From positions 626,350 through 690,349 of the forward strand of contig NZ_JACHYE010000001.1 in the NCBI RefSeq assembly GCF_014192645.1: DNA of 64,000 nt, read 5' to 3'. The stretch is from Herbaspirillum sp. Sphag64 (GTDB lineage Bacteria; Pseudomonadota; Gammaproteobacteria; Burkholderiales; Burkholderiaceae_D). A program made the translations under genes and the position numbers. Each line of letters starts with the position of its first letter. Positions within the stretch are counted from its first letter, which is position 1. Under the pieces are notes generated by a model, which saw only the letters and a list, made by a program, of their open reading frames with translations, ran no database searches and was not told the DNA's origin. This document shows positions 9,075-20,277 of the stretch, piece after piece.

Positions 9075-10529
9075 ATGGGCTTGCTCGGCATAGTATTTGC
9101 TCTCCTGTTCCTGATTTTCCTCGCCTATCGAGGATGGAGCATTCTGCTGCTGGCGCCACTGGCGGCGATGCTGGCCGCGATGACTGCAGGCCAGCCGGTG
9201 CTTGCGCACTGGACCTTGACATTCATGCACGGCGCGGGAAATTTCGTCGCCCGTTTCTTCCCCCAGTTCATGCTAGGCGCGGTCTTCGGTAAATTGATGG
9301 ATGACAGTGGATCACTACAAACCATTGCCGAATTCATGACCCGCAAGCTGGGGCCTCAGCGCGCGATACTTGCTGTGGTTTTGTCAGGAACCATCGTGAC
9401 CTATGGCGGCGTCAACGTCATTATTTCCTATTTCGTGCTGGTCCCGATGGCACACACCATATTTAAGGCAGGCAATATCGCTCACCGACTCATGCCTGCC
9501 ACAATTGTACTTGGTACCTCCACGTATACCATGACAGCTCTGCCGGGAACGCCTTCGATTCAAAATACTATCCCTGCGCCCTACTTCGGCACCACGCCAT
9601 TCTCCGCTCCGGGTCTTGGCCTCATCGCCAGTGCAATCATGCTCAGTTTCGGTTTATGGTGGTTGATCCGAGCAGATAGAAAAGCACGCAGTCAGGGCAT
9701 CGGTTACGCTACCGGCAATGGAATGTCCTGTGACGTTGCCAGCGAAGACTTGCTGGTGCGAGAGCGCGCAACGACCGCACATGAATTTGATCCCACGGAA
9801 CTACATCGCGGCAGTCACAGCACGACCCAACCAAACATAGGAGCAGCAATCCTTCCGCTACTGGTTGTCCTGCTTGTGAATCTCCTGATGAACCTGCAGG
9901 TCCTGCCGAACATGGATACTAGCTATCTCGCTGACGCATTCTGGGGGCACACGAGCCTGTCAGCGCTCAGCGGTATCTGGGCCGTACTCACAGGTTTGGG
10001 TGCCGGACTGCTGTGCCTGCTACTGATCAACTTCAAGCGTTTGCCATCCCTGCGAAATAGCGTAGACGCCGGTGCCAATGCGGCAGCACTGCCAGTACTG
10101 AGCGTGGCCAGCCTGGTCGGATTCGGCTCTGTGGTGGCAAGTTTGCCCGCATTTGCCAGCGTGCGCGATTGGCTACTCGCAATCCCAGGAGGGCCATTGG
10201 TATCCCTGGCAATTTCCATCAATACATTGGCAGGATTGACTGGCTCCGCCTCAGGCGGACTAACCATTGCTTTGCAAACCTTGGCACCGACTTTTAATAA
10301 CTTGTCGGCCAGTTTGTATATCGATCCGGCACTGATGCACAGAGTCGCCGTGATCGGTGCCGGCACCCTCGACAGTCTGCCACACAATGGCGCAGTCATC
10401 AGCGTACTCGCCCTGAGTGGCGCCACGCATCATGAAAGTTATCGGGATATCGTCATGGTTGCCATCGTTGGACCAATGATGGCACTGATCGCCGTCATCA
10501 TGCTTGGCAGCATCCTGGGCGCATTCTAG
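9075..10529 (+). CDS. GntP-family permease
   Basis: 484 residues, almost entirely hydrophobic, with about 12 predicted membrane segments and a hydrophilic loop around 215-260. The signature ALPGTPSIQNTIP near 157-170 and the late SLPHNGAVI segment are characteristic of the GntP branch of the ion transporter superfamily, which imports gluconate, 3-hydroxybutyrate or related organic acids with protons. The substrate cannot be read from the sequence. The frame is open back to 8877 but that part covers the tRNA terminator; ATG 9075 has GGAG just upstream and begins directly with a membrane helix. No catabolic genes adjoin it. Confidence 0.85.
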   Translation: MGLLGIVFALLFLIFLAYRGWSILLLAPLAAMLAAMTAGQPVLAHWTLTFMHGAGNFVARFFPQFMLGAVFGKLMDDSGSLQTIAEFMTRKLGPQRAILAVVLSGTIVTYGGVNVIISYFVLVPMAHTIFKAGNIAHRLMPATIVLGTSTYTMTALPGTPSIQNTIPAPYFGTTPFSAPGLGLIASAIMLSFGLWWLIRADRKARSQGIGYATGNGMSCDVASEDLLVRERATTAHEFDPTELHRGSHSTTQPNIGAAILPLLVVLLVNLLMNLQVLPNMDTSYLADAFWGHTSLSALSGIWAVLTGLGAGLLCLLLINFKRLPSLRNSVDAGANAAALPVLSVASLVGFGSVVASLPAFASVRDWLLAIPGGPLVSLAISINTLAGLTGSASGGLTIALQTLAPTFNNLSASLYIDPALMHRVAVIGAGTLDSLPHNGAVISVLALSGATHHESYRDIVMVAIVGPMMALIAVIMLGSILGAF

Positions 10530-10552
10530 ACTTAAGCATCTGCCCTACAACG

Positions 10553-10583
10553 AAAAAGGGCTTACCCCATACCAGGCAAGCCC
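10553..10583 (-). terminator. Terminator downstream of the phosphoribosyltransferase gene
   Basis: GGGCTT / AAGCCC with two further inner C-G pairs forms a hairpin. On the minus strand it is followed by five T. It lies between the convergent permease and phosphoribosyltransferase genes. Confidence 0.55.
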
Positions 10584-10619
10584 CTCCAGTTTGCTAGCCA
10601 ACCATGGCAGGCAAGAAAA

Positions 10620-11153
10620 TTACTTCGATTCTTTCTTGACCCACGCTGCCAGTTGATGCGCACCAAGTCCGTCATAGTCCTCAAACGGTTGATGGATCCA
10701 TGGATTAGTTGGCAAGTATTGCAGATGATAGTCAGGCTCGACGACCGAACATGCCTTCCACCAGAGCACCGCTGACTTGATTTCGGTCACGGCAGGATAG
10801 TGCTCCTTGAGATGGGTTTGTACTTTCTGCAGCGTGATACCAGAATCGACCAGATCATCCACTAACAGCACGCGACCAGACAAACTACCCTTAGTGATGG
10901 TGATGTACTTGGCAATATCGAGACTACTGCGAATGGTGCCAGCAGCTTCACGATACGAACTTGTCGACAGGATCGCCAATGGCACGTCAAAGATGCGCGA
11001 GAATACATCTCCCGGACGCAAACCGCCGCGCGCCAGACACAACACCTGATCAAACTGCCAACCCGATTCATACACCTTGAGGGCCAGCTTTTCGATACTG
11101 CGGTGATAATCATCCCATGAGACCCACAGGTCTTTGTCGTCGGATATCTTCAT
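10620..11153 (-). CDS. Phosphoribosyltransferase family protein
   Basis: 177 residues. A type I phosphoribosyltransferase fold is shown by the PRPP-binding motif VLLVDDLVDSGITL (about 93-106) and an upstream LARGGLRPGD loop. The family includes purine and xanthine salvage enzymes. The position 38 bp downstream of purA favours purine salvage, but the base used cannot be assigned from sequence. The C-terminus has a Trp-rich stretch (VLWWKACS). Confidence 0.85.
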   Translation of the reverse strand: MKISDDKDLWVSWDDYHRSIEKLALKVYESGWQFDQVLCLARGGLRPGDVFSRIFDVPLAILSTSSYREAAGTIRSSLDIAKYITITKGSLSGRVLLVDDLVDSGITLQKVQTHLKEHYPAVTEIKSAVLWWKACSVVEPDYHLQYLPTNPWIHQPFEDYDGLGAHQLAAWVKKESK

Positions 11154-11191
11154 ATTTTTCTTCCGTTAAAACACTTTAACCATCTAGCCGC

Positions 11192-12508
<1,317 letters not shown>

Positions 12509-13660
12509 TTAACCCAAATTTTTGATAATCCAATTTCCATCGCTCAATTCGACTGCACGATCACAGTCAAACTCGTCTTGGTCGTTTTCGTGACCAGGGA
12601 AGCTCTGAATCACAACTTCCCCGGCTTGCCGCAATTCCGTTATTTTCTCACGCAACCCGGCCTCAGTACCCCATGGAGCACGAATTGCACGCTTTCTTTC
12701 AGCACCCGGCAACAGTCGGGCAAGCTCTCGCAGATCCATGGAAAATCCAGTCGCAGGGCGCGAACGACCAAACGCCTCGCCCACGTGGTCGTAACGACCA
12801 CCGCGCACTACCGCATTGGGCAGTCCCGGCACATAGGCTGCGAACATCACGCCGCTATGGTAATGATAGCCCCGCAGATCAGCCAGATCGATAGTGACAT
12901 TCGCTTCACCTGCCAATTGCGCCAACGCGACTAACTCATCGAGTGCCTGGGCAATACCAGGAAACGCCGGCAGCATCTGACGTGCCTTGGCGATGATATC
13001 GATATCGCCGTACAAGCCGGGCAGCACCAGCAACGCATCCCTCACCTGCGACTGATAATCCTTGCTCAGTTCCTGCAAACCTGGCACATCCTTGGCTTGC
13101 AGCAAATCAAAGAGCTGCGCGGCTTGCTGACGCGCCTTCTCGTCATTTGCAATAATTGCGCGTAAGACTCCAACGTGGCAAAGATCCAGACGAACCTGGG
13201 TAATCCCGGCCTGCGCCAGCGAGGACAACGCCAACTCCTGAATTTCAGCATCCGCTTCAAGTCCGCCATGACCGTAGATTTCCGCACCGATCTGCAGTGG
13301 CTCGCGCGTAGCATGCAAGCCGGAAGGACGTGTATGCAGGACGCTGCTGGCGTAGCAAAGGCGGGTAACAGAATCACGATTGAGCAAATGTGCATCAATA
13401 CGTGCCACCTGCGTGGTCATGTCCGCACGAATTCCCAACGTCCGGCCGGACAACTGATCCACCAGCTTGAAGGTACGCAAATCAGTATCCTGACCAGCTC
13501 CCGTCAACAGGGATTCAAGATACTCCAGCAGCGGTGGCATAACCATTTCATAGCCGTACAGACGAAAGTTGTCGAGCATGCGCCGGCGCAACTCTTCAAT
13601 CTTGCGCGCCTCGGAGGGCAAGACATCAGCGATATTTTCAGGAAGAAGCCAATTAGGCAT
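12509..13660 (-). CDS. hisZ: ATP phosphoribosyltransferase regulatory subunit HisZ
   Basis: 383 residues. It is a class II aminoacyl-tRNA synthetase-like paralogue of HisS, starting [18 protein letters not shown]. It lacks the anticodon-binding domain of the real synthetase, which is encoded elsewhere in this window (hisS). HisZ proteins pair with the short form of HisG and give histidine feedback control of the first step of histidine synthesis; a short hisG is therefore expected elsewhere in the genome. The frame opens at a TTG at 13672, but the ATG at 13660 matches the family N-terminus. Confidence 0.94.
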   Translation of the reverse strand: MPNWLLPENIADVLPSEARKIEELRRRMLDNFRLYGYEMVMPPLLEYLESLLTGAGQDTDLRTFKLVDQLSGRTLGIRADMTTQVARIDAHLLNRDSVTRLCYASSVLHTRPSGLHATREPLQIGAEIYGHGGLEADAEIQELALSSLAQAGITQVRLDLCHVGVLRAIIANDEKARQQAAQLFDLLQAKDVPGLQELSKDYQSQVRDALLVLPGLYGDIDIIAKARQMLPAFPGIAQALDELVALAQLAGEANVTIDLADLRGYHYHSGVMFAAYVPGLPNAVVRGGRYDHVGEAFGRSRPATGFSMDLRELARLLPGAERKRAIRAPWGTEAGLREKITELRQAGEVVIQSFPGHENDQDEFDCDRAVELSDGNWIIKNLG

Positions 13661-13723
13661 AAAACAAATCAATCTAAAATATTATGAAAGTACTTCCACT
13701 ACACACGCAGCAAGGCACGCAAG

Positions 13724-13857
13724 TCAAAAGACATGCATGCCTTGGTAAAAACACATCAGCAATTGGAACACAGCAAAGATTTTGGACTTCAAAAAAGGAA
13801 AGATGCCCCTAACAAGCAGCATCAGTCCTCCATGAATTTGTAGTCCTGCCACGACAT
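13724..13857 (-). pseudogene. Probable degraded DUF2065 (YjeT-type) gene
   Basis: Three bases after the hflC stop an ORF begins MSWQDY but stops after 11 codons. A second reading frame then starts at the overlapping ATG (13822) and gives MLLVRGIFPFLKSK and 18 more residues. In many proteobacteria a ~60-residue DUF2065 membrane protein lies exactly here, and the family typically begins with a short start, then a hydrophobic helix with an EG-(I/L)-x-PFL-like stretch. The two pieces look like its two ends joined by a deletion or frameshift. Similarity is judged by eye from short segments, so this is a tentative call. Confidence 0.4.
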
Positions 13858-13860
13858 TTG

Positions 13861-14745
13861 CTATTTCTTGGCGCCAAGCCCCCCTACGCCTTTGAAATAT
13901 TTGAAAAACTCGGAACTGGGGTCTACCACCAGCACATCGTGTCGAGTCTTGAAACTGGCACGATACGCCTCCAAACTACGGTAGAACTTGTAAAAATCCG
14001 GATTCTGGCCAAATGCCTGAGCATAGATCTGGGATGCCTTAGCATCGCCTTCTCCACGAATCTTTTCTGCATCACGATAGGCTTCTGCGAGCAACACGAC
14101 ACGCTGACGATCCGCATCAGCCCGTATTTTCTCCGATTCCGCCGCACCAGTCGATCGTAACTCGTTAGCTACTCGTGCCCGCTCCGACTTCATGCGATCA
14201 AATACCGAGTTATTGATCTGCTCAACATAGTCGACCCGACGCAGACGCACATCAATAATCTCAGCACCAATCTGCGTTGCCTCCAGAGAAACCTTGCGCT
14301 GGATAGCATCCATGACCTTGCCACGCTCACCGGAAATCACTTCACGCACCGTACGCTTGGTGATTTCCTCATTCAACGCAGCCTTGACGATTTGCGACAA
14401 CCTATCTTGTGCCCGACGCTCATCACCACCAAAACTCACAAAATAGAGACGGGGATTCACAATGCGCCATTTGACGAAAGAATCAACGAGAACGTTTTTT
14501 TTCTCAGCGGTAATAAAACGATCAGCATCCGGTGTATCGAGCGTCTGAATCCGGTTGTCGATATACACGACGTTTTGGAAAGGTGGTGGCAATTTGAAGT
14601 GCAACCCCGGTTGAGTTACTACTTCCTTGACTTCACCCAACGCAAACACAATCGCTGACTGCCGCTGATCAACAATAAAAATCGTTGATGAGAGTAAGAA
14701 AGCTGCCAGTACGACGACAACAATGCTGGTAATCAGACGATTCAT
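13861..14745 (-). CDS. hflC: FtsH protease modulator HflC
   Basis: 294 residues. An N-terminal membrane anchor (about 5-25) precedes an SPFH/band-7 domain starting IVDQRQSAIVFALGEVKEVV and a charged helical C-terminal region rich in Ala/Glu/Arg. With HflK it forms a large periplasm-facing membrane assembly around FtsH and modulates proteolysis of membrane proteins. Its start codon overlaps the hflK stop by one base, which fits tight stoichiometric coupling. Confidence 0.95.
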   Translation of the reverse strand: MNRLITSIVVVVLAAFLLSSTIFIVDQRQSAIVFALGEVKEVVTQPGLHFKLPPPFQNVVYIDNRIQTLDTPDADRFITAEKKNVLVDSFVKWRIVNPRLYFVSFGGDERRAQDRLSQIVKAALNEEITKRTVREVISGERGKVMDAIQRKVSLEATQIGAEIIDVRLRRVDYVEQINNSVFDRMKSERARVANELRSTGAAESEKIRADADRQRVVLLAEAYRDAEKIRGEGDAKASQIYAQAFGQNPDFYKFYRSLEAYRASFKTRHDVLVVDPSSEFFKYFKGVGGLGAKK

Positions 14746-16043
14746 TAGCGTACCTCCCGATCACGCGCGTCACGCTCATCACGATTACGCGAATCTCGCG
14801 ACATCTCTGACGGATACACGGATTCAGTTCCCGGAGTAGCAGGTAAAGTTGCGGGTGGCGTACCAGGCTTTGCAGGTGCAGCAGCATCAATCTGCTGCAT
14901 TAACTTATCCAAAGGCAAATACAAGAGATTGCTGCCACTCTTGGCATCCACCATCACCTTGGTGGTATTGGTAAAGATTTGTTGCATAGTTTCCAGGTAC
15001 ATACGATCTCTAGTGACCGCAGGTGCTTTTTGATACTGCTCCAGAACCTGCTTGAAGCGCGCAGCATCACCTTCGGCATTCGCGACGATTCGCGAGCGGT
15101 AAGCATCAGCCTCTTCCAGCAGACGCGATGCAGCACCGCTGGCCTTTGGAATCACATCGTTGGCATACGCTTGGCCTTCATTTTTCAGACGTTCGCGATC
15201 CTGACCGGCCTTCACAGCATCATCGAATGCAGCCTGTACCTGCTCAGGTGGTTGGACACCCTGCATCGTGACATTGGTAATCTGGACACCAGACTTATAT
15301 CGGTCGAGAATTTGCTGCATCAACTGTCCCACATCGAGCGCAACCTTTTCACGACCTTCATACAGCACAAAATCCATTTTGCTACGACCGACAATTTCGC
15401 GGATTGCAGTCTCGGCAACCTGGCGCACAGTTTCATCCTGATCACGATTATTAAACAACCACTGCGATGCATCCTTGAGGGTGTACTGAACCGCGAACTG
15501 AATGTCGATGATATTCTCATCGTCTGTCAGCATGAGCGACTCTTTAAGCTGCTTATTCTTGGGGTTCCCGCGATAGCCGATTTCCGCTGTACGTACCTGA
15601 GAAACATTAACGATTTCATGGCTTTGTATCGGATAAGGCCAGCGCCAATTGAAACCAGCCAGGGTGGTATGACTATATTTCCCAAACGTCATCACAACGG
15701 CTGTCTGCCCTTCCTGCACAATAAAAAATCCACTGGCGAGCCAAAGAAAAACAACCACAGCACCAATCAAGCCGACACCAATGCCGGCATTTTTTATATC
15801 ACCGCGATTGAAGCCATCGTTGTTATCCGGGCCACTGCCTCCACCACCGCGTTTGCCGAACAGGCGGCTGATGCGATTATTGAAATCACGCCAAAGCTGA
15901 TCCAGATCGGGCGGACCATCTTCAGGCTTTTTGTTACCATTGTTGGGATTTTGACGATTATTATCATCCTGCGAACCACGCCCCCATTGAGGGTCGTTTA
16001 ACGAGAATTTCAAACCGAGTTTTTTGATGAGAGAACCAAGCAT
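14745..16043 (-). CDS. hflK: FtsH protease modulator HflK
   Basis: 432 residues. The N-terminus (1-80) is hydrophilic and rich in Asn, Gly and Asp. One membrane helix follows (AGIGVGLIGAVVVFLWLASG region, about 85-108), then the SPFH domain beginning VQEGQTAVVMTFGKY. The C-terminal tail is Pro/Ala- then Arg/Asp-rich. It is the partner of HflC in the FtsH complex. It lies 118 bp downstream of hflX, in the conserved hfq-hflX-hflK-hflC order. Confidence 0.95.
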   Translation of the reverse strand: MLGSLIKKLGLKFSLNDPQWGRGSQDDNNRQNPNNGNKKPEDGPPDLDQLWRDFNNRISRLFGKRGGGGSGPDNNDGFNRGDIKNAGIGVGLIGAVVVFLWLASGFFIVQEGQTAVVMTFGKYSHTTLAGFNWRWPYPIQSHEIVNVSQVRTAEIGYRGNPKNKQLKESLMLTDDENIIDIQFAVQYTLKDASQWLFNNRDQDETVRQVAETAIREIVGRSKMDFVLYEGREKVALDVGQLMQQILDRYKSGVQITNVTMQGVQPPEQVQAAFDDAVKAGQDRERLKNEGQAYANDVIPKASGAASRLLEEADAYRSRIVANAEGDAARFKQVLEQYQKAPAVTRDRMYLETMQQIFTNTTKVMVDAKSGSNLLYLPLDKLMQQIDAAAPAKPGTPPATLPATPGTESVYPSEMSRDSRNRDERDARDREVR

Positions 16044-16161
16044 GCGTTGCGATCCGGCTTAATTTTTAAATACGTCAAAAGGGAATGACCGCCAACTAAA
16101 CTATTTGCCAGGCAAGCCGGCCACACGAGAAAAGTGCACCTCCAGCAATTACCCAGCGACC

Positions 16162-17289
16162 TTAGTGCGCGTGCACATCTTGAGAATCGACAACCTGAGC
16201 CTGCATTTGTCTGCGCGCTTCTACCGCTGATTTCAGTGAGTCTGCAATAGACTGCCGCAATAAATCCAGACCAGCCCCGGTTTTGGCGCTGACAAAAACT
16301 CTGCGGATTTTACCATACTCATCATACTCAACTGCCGGCTCAAGTTCCGCAGCATCAATCTTGTTCCAGATAAGAATTTGAGGAATATGATCTGCACCGA
16401 TTTCCTTCAACACCAGGTTGACCTGCTCAATCTGCTCCATGCGCACAGAACTGGCAGCATCAACCACATGCAACAGCAGATCCGCATGAATCGTTTCTTC
16501 GAGCGTTGCTCGAAATGCAGCCACCAGTTGGTGCGGCAATTCTCGAATGAAACCAACGGTGTCAGAAATTACAACATGCCCGACTTCCCCGAGATAAACA
16601 CGTCTTGAGGTAGTATCCAAAGTAGCAAACAGCTGATTGGCCGCGTACGCACCTGCTTTGGAGAGCGCATTGAAAACGGTGGATTTACCTGCATTGGTGT
16701 AACCAACCAGCGACACCGAGAATGTGTCATTACGACCACGCGCACGCCGTTGTGTCGCATGCTGGCGCCGCAATTTATCAAGCAAATTACGCAAAGCCTT
16801 GACTCGCTCACCAAGCAGCCGACGGTCAGTCTCCAGCTGGGTTTCACCCGGACCGCGCAAGCCAATACCACCCTTTTGCCGCTCCAAGTGGGTCCATCCA
16901 CGAATCAAACGTGTAGACAAATGTTGAAGCTGTGCCAATTCAACCTGGACCTTACCCTCGTGGCTTTTGGCACGTTGAGCAAAAATATCCAAAATCAGGC
17001 TGGTACGATCAAGAACACGAACCTTCAGCAGCCGCTCAAGATTACGCTGCTGAGCAGGAGACAAGGCGTGATTGAATATAACGATTTCAAGTTGCAAATC
17101 TGCAACAGCATCTACAACCTCCTGCACCTTACCGGAACCGGCAAATAAGGCTGCGTCTGGGCTGGCGCGCTTACCTGTAATTGTCGTAACAGGCTCTACA
17201 CCAGCAGACTTTGCCAATAGATAAAGCTCATCCAGACTGGCGGCAAAATTATTTTTGCCGAAATCCAGACCAACTAGCGCGGCACGCAT
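16162..17289 (-). CDS. hflX: Ribosome-associated GTPase HflX
   Basis: 375 residues. An N-terminal HflX-specific ATP/nucleotide-binding domain is followed by a glycine-rich segment (GGIGLRGPGETQLETDRR) and the G domain with G1 GYTNAGKST, G3 DTVGFIRELP and G4 NKID. HflX splits stalled 70S ribosomes during heat or antibiotic stress. The C-terminal tail is shorter than in E. coli. It is 39 bp downstream of hfq and co-oriented. Confidence 0.95.
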   Translation of the reverse strand: MRAALVGLDFGKNNFAASLDELYLLAKSAGVEPVTTITGKRASPDAALFAGSGKVQEVVDAVADLQLEIVIFNHALSPAQQRNLERLLKVRVLDRTSLILDIFAQRAKSHEGKVQVELAQLQHLSTRLIRGWTHLERQKGGIGLRGPGETQLETDRRLLGERVKALRNLLDKLRRQHATQRRARGRNDTFSVSLVGYTNAGKSTVFNALSKAGAYAANQLFATLDTTSRRVYLGEVGHVVISDTVGFIRELPHQLVAAFRATLEETIHADLLLHVVDAASSVRMEQIEQVNLVLKEIGADHIPQILIWNKIDAAELEPAVEYDEYGKIRRVFVSAKTGAGLDLLRQSIADSLKSAVEARRQMQAQVVDSQDVHAH

Positions 17290-17328
17290 ATCAGATGCAC
17301 ACGGCGTAAAGCCGGACTGGACAATCCA

Positions 17329-17568
17329 TTATTCTGCTTCTGTCGAATCAAGGCTGAGATTGACGGCACGGGCAGGAACCACGGTCGAAATGGCATGTTT
17401 GTAAACCATTTGAGTCACCGTGTTACGCAAAAGAACAACATATTGATCGAACGACTCAACGTGTCCTTGCAGTTTGATACCGTTGACCAGATAGATCGAA
17501 ACGGGGACGTGCTCTTTTCTTAAAGCATTAAGAAATGGGTCTTGTAACAATTGCCCTTTGTTGCTCAT
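17329..17568 (-). CDS. hfq: RNA chaperone Hfq
   Basis: 79 residues. Sm1 region [27 protein letters not shown] and Sm2 region with YKHAIST are complete; the C-terminal tail is only about 12 residues, the short form usual in betaproteobacteria. Hfq forms a hexameric ring that pairs small RNAs with mRNAs, including rpoS mRNA in enterobacteria. About 120 bp separate it from der; a transcript start could lie there but I see no convincing consensus boxes. Confidence 0.98.
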   Translation of the reverse strand: MSNKGQLLQDPFLNALRKEHVPVSIYLVNGIKLQGHVESFDQYVVLLRNTVTQMVYKHAISTVVPARAVNLSLDSTEAE

Positions 17569-17689
17569 GGCAGCTCCACTATGTTGTTGTGATTAGGATT
17601 TGGAGGCACCTGATGAAAATTCAAGTGCTTTACCAATCTATGCGTTATGAATGTATACGATTTCCTTACTACCGCCAAGAATCCCGAAT

Positions 17690-19030
17690 CTATTTATCTT
17701 GGCGAATGAAAGGGTTCTTGCTCGAGCGGAACTCGATACGCAGTGGAGTGCCAATCAAAGAGAAAGTTTCACGGAAATGTTTTTCCAGATACCGTTTGTA
17801 ATTATCATCCACAGCTTCCAATGCGTTGCCGTGAATCACTACTACCGGCGGATTCTGTCCACCTTGATGTGCATAACGTAGTTTAGGTCGAATAGAGCCT
17901 TTACGGCGCGGCTGCTGATGCTCAACAGCCTCAATCAGCGCACGGGTCAGTTTAGGGGTCGTCAAATTGGCCATCGCCGCTGCATAGGCCGAGTCAATTG
18001 ACTTCATCAACGGTACGATACCAGTCGACTTCAGCGCAGAAATAAAATGGAATTTTGCGAACGACAGGAAGTTCAGCTTGCGTTCAAGGTCCATCTTGAT
18101 CTCATCACGCCGATCACTTTGCAGACCGTCCCACTTATTAACACCAACCACCAGGGCTCTTCCGGACTCCAGCACAAATCCAGCGATGTGCGCGTCTTGC
18201 TCCGAGATATCTTGCTGTGCGTCCAGCAGCAACAGGACAACATTGGCTTCAGAAATCGACTGCAAAGTTTTCACAACCGAAAATTTTTCGATCGCCTCAA
18301 ACACCTTACCGCGACGGCGAATCCCTGCCGTGTCAATCAATGTATACTGCTTGCCGTCACGCTCAAAAGGAATCTCGATAGAATCGCGCGTTGTACCTGG
18401 CATATCGAAAGCAATAACCCGCTCTTCACCGAGCAAGGTATTAACCAATGTAGATTTTCCGACATTCGGACGCCCTACTATCGCAATCTTGGTGCCGCGA
18501 GCAACTTCGACTTCTTCACCCAATTCAGGACGCTGTACAAGAGCAAGATTGATTGACTCGTCGACCAAGTCGGCAACGCCATCACCATGCGCGGCCGAGA
18601 TGACATACGGATCGCCCAGACCAAGCTCATAGAACTCTGCTGTCACCGAGGTATATTTCATCCCCTCTGCCTTGTTGACCACAAGCATGACCGAGCGTCC
18701 TGACTTGCGTAGAAAGTCAGTGATCGTCTTGTCATGCGGCGTCAATCCCTGACGTCCGTCCACGATAAAAATAACGACATCAGCCTCGACCACCGCCTGC
18801 TTGGTCTGCTTGGCCATTTCGTGCATGATGCCCTCTTTCGCTACCGGCTCAAAACCACCAGTATCGATCACCAAAAAAGGACGCTCACCAACTCGCCCCT
18901 CACCGTAATGACGATCACGTGTGAGACCGGGCAAATCAGCGACGAGCGCATCACGCGAACGTGTGAGCCGATTGAACAATGTCGATTTACCGACATTGGG
19001 ACGACCAACTAGTGCAATAACCGGCTTCAT
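17690..19030 (-). CDS. der: Ribosome biogenesis GTPase Der (EngA)
   Basis: 446 residues with two tandem G domains, each opening with GRPNVGKST (about 8 and 185), then a KH-like C-terminal domain. G4 motifs NKAEG and NKWDG are visible. Der acts in maturation of the 50S subunit and is essential in the bacteria tested. It is 6 bp downstream of bamB in the conserved hisS-yfgM-bamB-der order. Confidence 0.97.
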   Translation of the reverse strand: MKPVIALVGRPNVGKSTLFNRLTRSRDALVADLPGLTRDRHYGEGRVGERPFLVIDTGGFEPVAKEGIMHEMAKQTKQAVVEADVVIFIVDGRQGLTPHDKTITDFLRKSGRSVMLVVNKAEGMKYTSVTAEFYELGLGDPYVISAAHGDGVADLVDESINLALVQRPELGEEVEVARGTKIAIVGRPNVGKSTLVNTLLGEERVIAFDMPGTTRDSIEIPFERDGKQYTLIDTAGIRRRGKVFEAIEKFSVVKTLQSISEANVVLLLLDAQQDISEQDAHIAGFVLESGRALVVGVNKWDGLQSDRRDEIKMDLERKLNFLSFAKFHFISALKSTGIVPLMKSIDSAYAAAMANLTTPKLTRALIEAVEHQQPRRKGSIRPKLRYAHQGGQNPPVVVIHGNALEAVDDNYKRYLEKHFRETFSLIGTPLRIEFRSSKNPFIRQDK

Positions 19031-19036
19031 TAAATA

Positions 19037-20230
19037 TTATTCCGCCGCTAAAGCGACCAATGTTCCTGCTTGAGTTTGAAAAACGACAGCATCACCAGCG
19101 ACAATCGGTGTCACTTGAATCGGGCTGCCATCGGTACTAATACGAGCGACTAAGGATCCGTCATCCGCAGAAAGGAAATGCACATACCCCTGATAATCAC
19201 CAACAGCAACCGCCTTGCCTACAGCGATTGGCGGTGACAGTCGGCGGTAAGCCAGCAACTTGTCCCTGTGCCAGAGCAATGCGCCCGTATCACGCGCAAA
19301 TTTAGTAACACCGCCCTTGTCATCGGACGAAAATACGTACTGTCCGTCCAACGTCAGGCCGGAATCACTGGAAAATGATCGGGCCCAACGTACATTTCCA
19401 TTCGCCACATCAAAGCAGCCAATACGGCCCTGATGCGCTACCGCACAAATATCACGAACACCAAGTGCGGGTACACCGGAAACATCTGCAATACGTTCGA
19501 GTTCCGTTGTGCCACGAGGATCGCCTACAGCAACTTCCCAACGGGCTCCACCATTATTGGTTGCCATTGCTGACAAGCGACCACCAGGTAATGCAACGTA
19601 GACTGTCTGCGAATCCAGAACCATGCCTGGTGCGCTACGCAGGGTCAATGTCGGCAATGGCCGAGTCACAATCCAGCGGCGCTTGCCACTATCTGCATCA
19701 TAGGCGCTAATGCTATTGTCAATACTGCGCAGGATCACCATTCCATATCCGACCACAGGTGCGGACAATACTTCACTCGGCGCCTGCGACTTCCACATTG
19801 GCTTGCCAGTAGCATCATAAGCCTGAATCACACCTTTTTCACCGACAACGACGACGACATTACCATCAGTACCGACACCCGCAGTCAATGACATGCCTGC
19901 GTCAACGCGCCATACCACCTGACCAGTATCAGCACTCAGACGCGCAACCGCACCACCAGTTGCAGCTGCAAAAATACTCCCCTGCATATACACCGGAGTC
20001 AGTTGATAAGTGGCCGCCTTCTCAGAAGAAGAGGACTTTCCAATGACGGCACTCCACAGAGTTTGCGTACGCAAGGTCTGCTTGAATTCGACTAACGGCG
20101 CAGGCGGATTAGCCTCTTTTTTACTCGAAAACAACGAGCAACCAGACAGGAGCGCAAATACACCGACTACCACGACCTTTGCCGATAACACACCTGCACG
20201 CTTGAATAATATTTGTGACTGTTGAGGCAT
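19037..20230 (-). CDS. bamB: Outer membrane assembly lipoprotein BamB
   Basis: 397 residues from the chosen ATG. The signal sequence ends in a lipobox FALLSGC, with the lipidated Cys at about 31. The rest is a PQQ-type beta-propeller with repeated blades (for example ADTGQVVWRVDAG, DSGKRRWIV, DTGALLWHRD). It is an accessory lipoprotein of the BAM complex that inserts beta-barrel proteins into the outer membrane. ATG 20230 was preferred for its AGAAAGAA ribosome site; the in-frame start at 20257 would add nine charged residues before the signal peptide. Confidence 0.93.
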   Translation of the reverse strand: MPQQSQILFKRAGVLSAKVVVVGVFALLSGCSLFSSKKEANPPAPLVEFKQTLRTQTLWSAVIGKSSSSEKAATYQLTPVYMQGSIFAAATGGAVARLSADTGQVVWRVDAGMSLTAGVGTDGNVVVVVGEKGVIQAYDATGKPMWKSQAPSEVLSAPVVGYGMVILRSIDNSISAYDADSGKRRWIVTRPLPTLTLRSAPGMVLDSQTVYVALPGGRLSAMATNNGGARWEVAVGDPRGTTELERIADVSGVPALGVRDICAVAHQGRIGCFDVANGNVRWARSFSSDSGLTLDGQYVFSSDDKGGVTKFARDTGALLWHRDKLLAYRRLSPPIAVGKAVAVGDYQGYVHFLSADDGSLVARISTDGSPIQVTPIVAGDAVVFQTQAGTLVALAAE

Positions 20231-20277
20231 CTTATTCTTTCTTCTCATCGAATTCATCTCGAAACAATCAGACCCGC

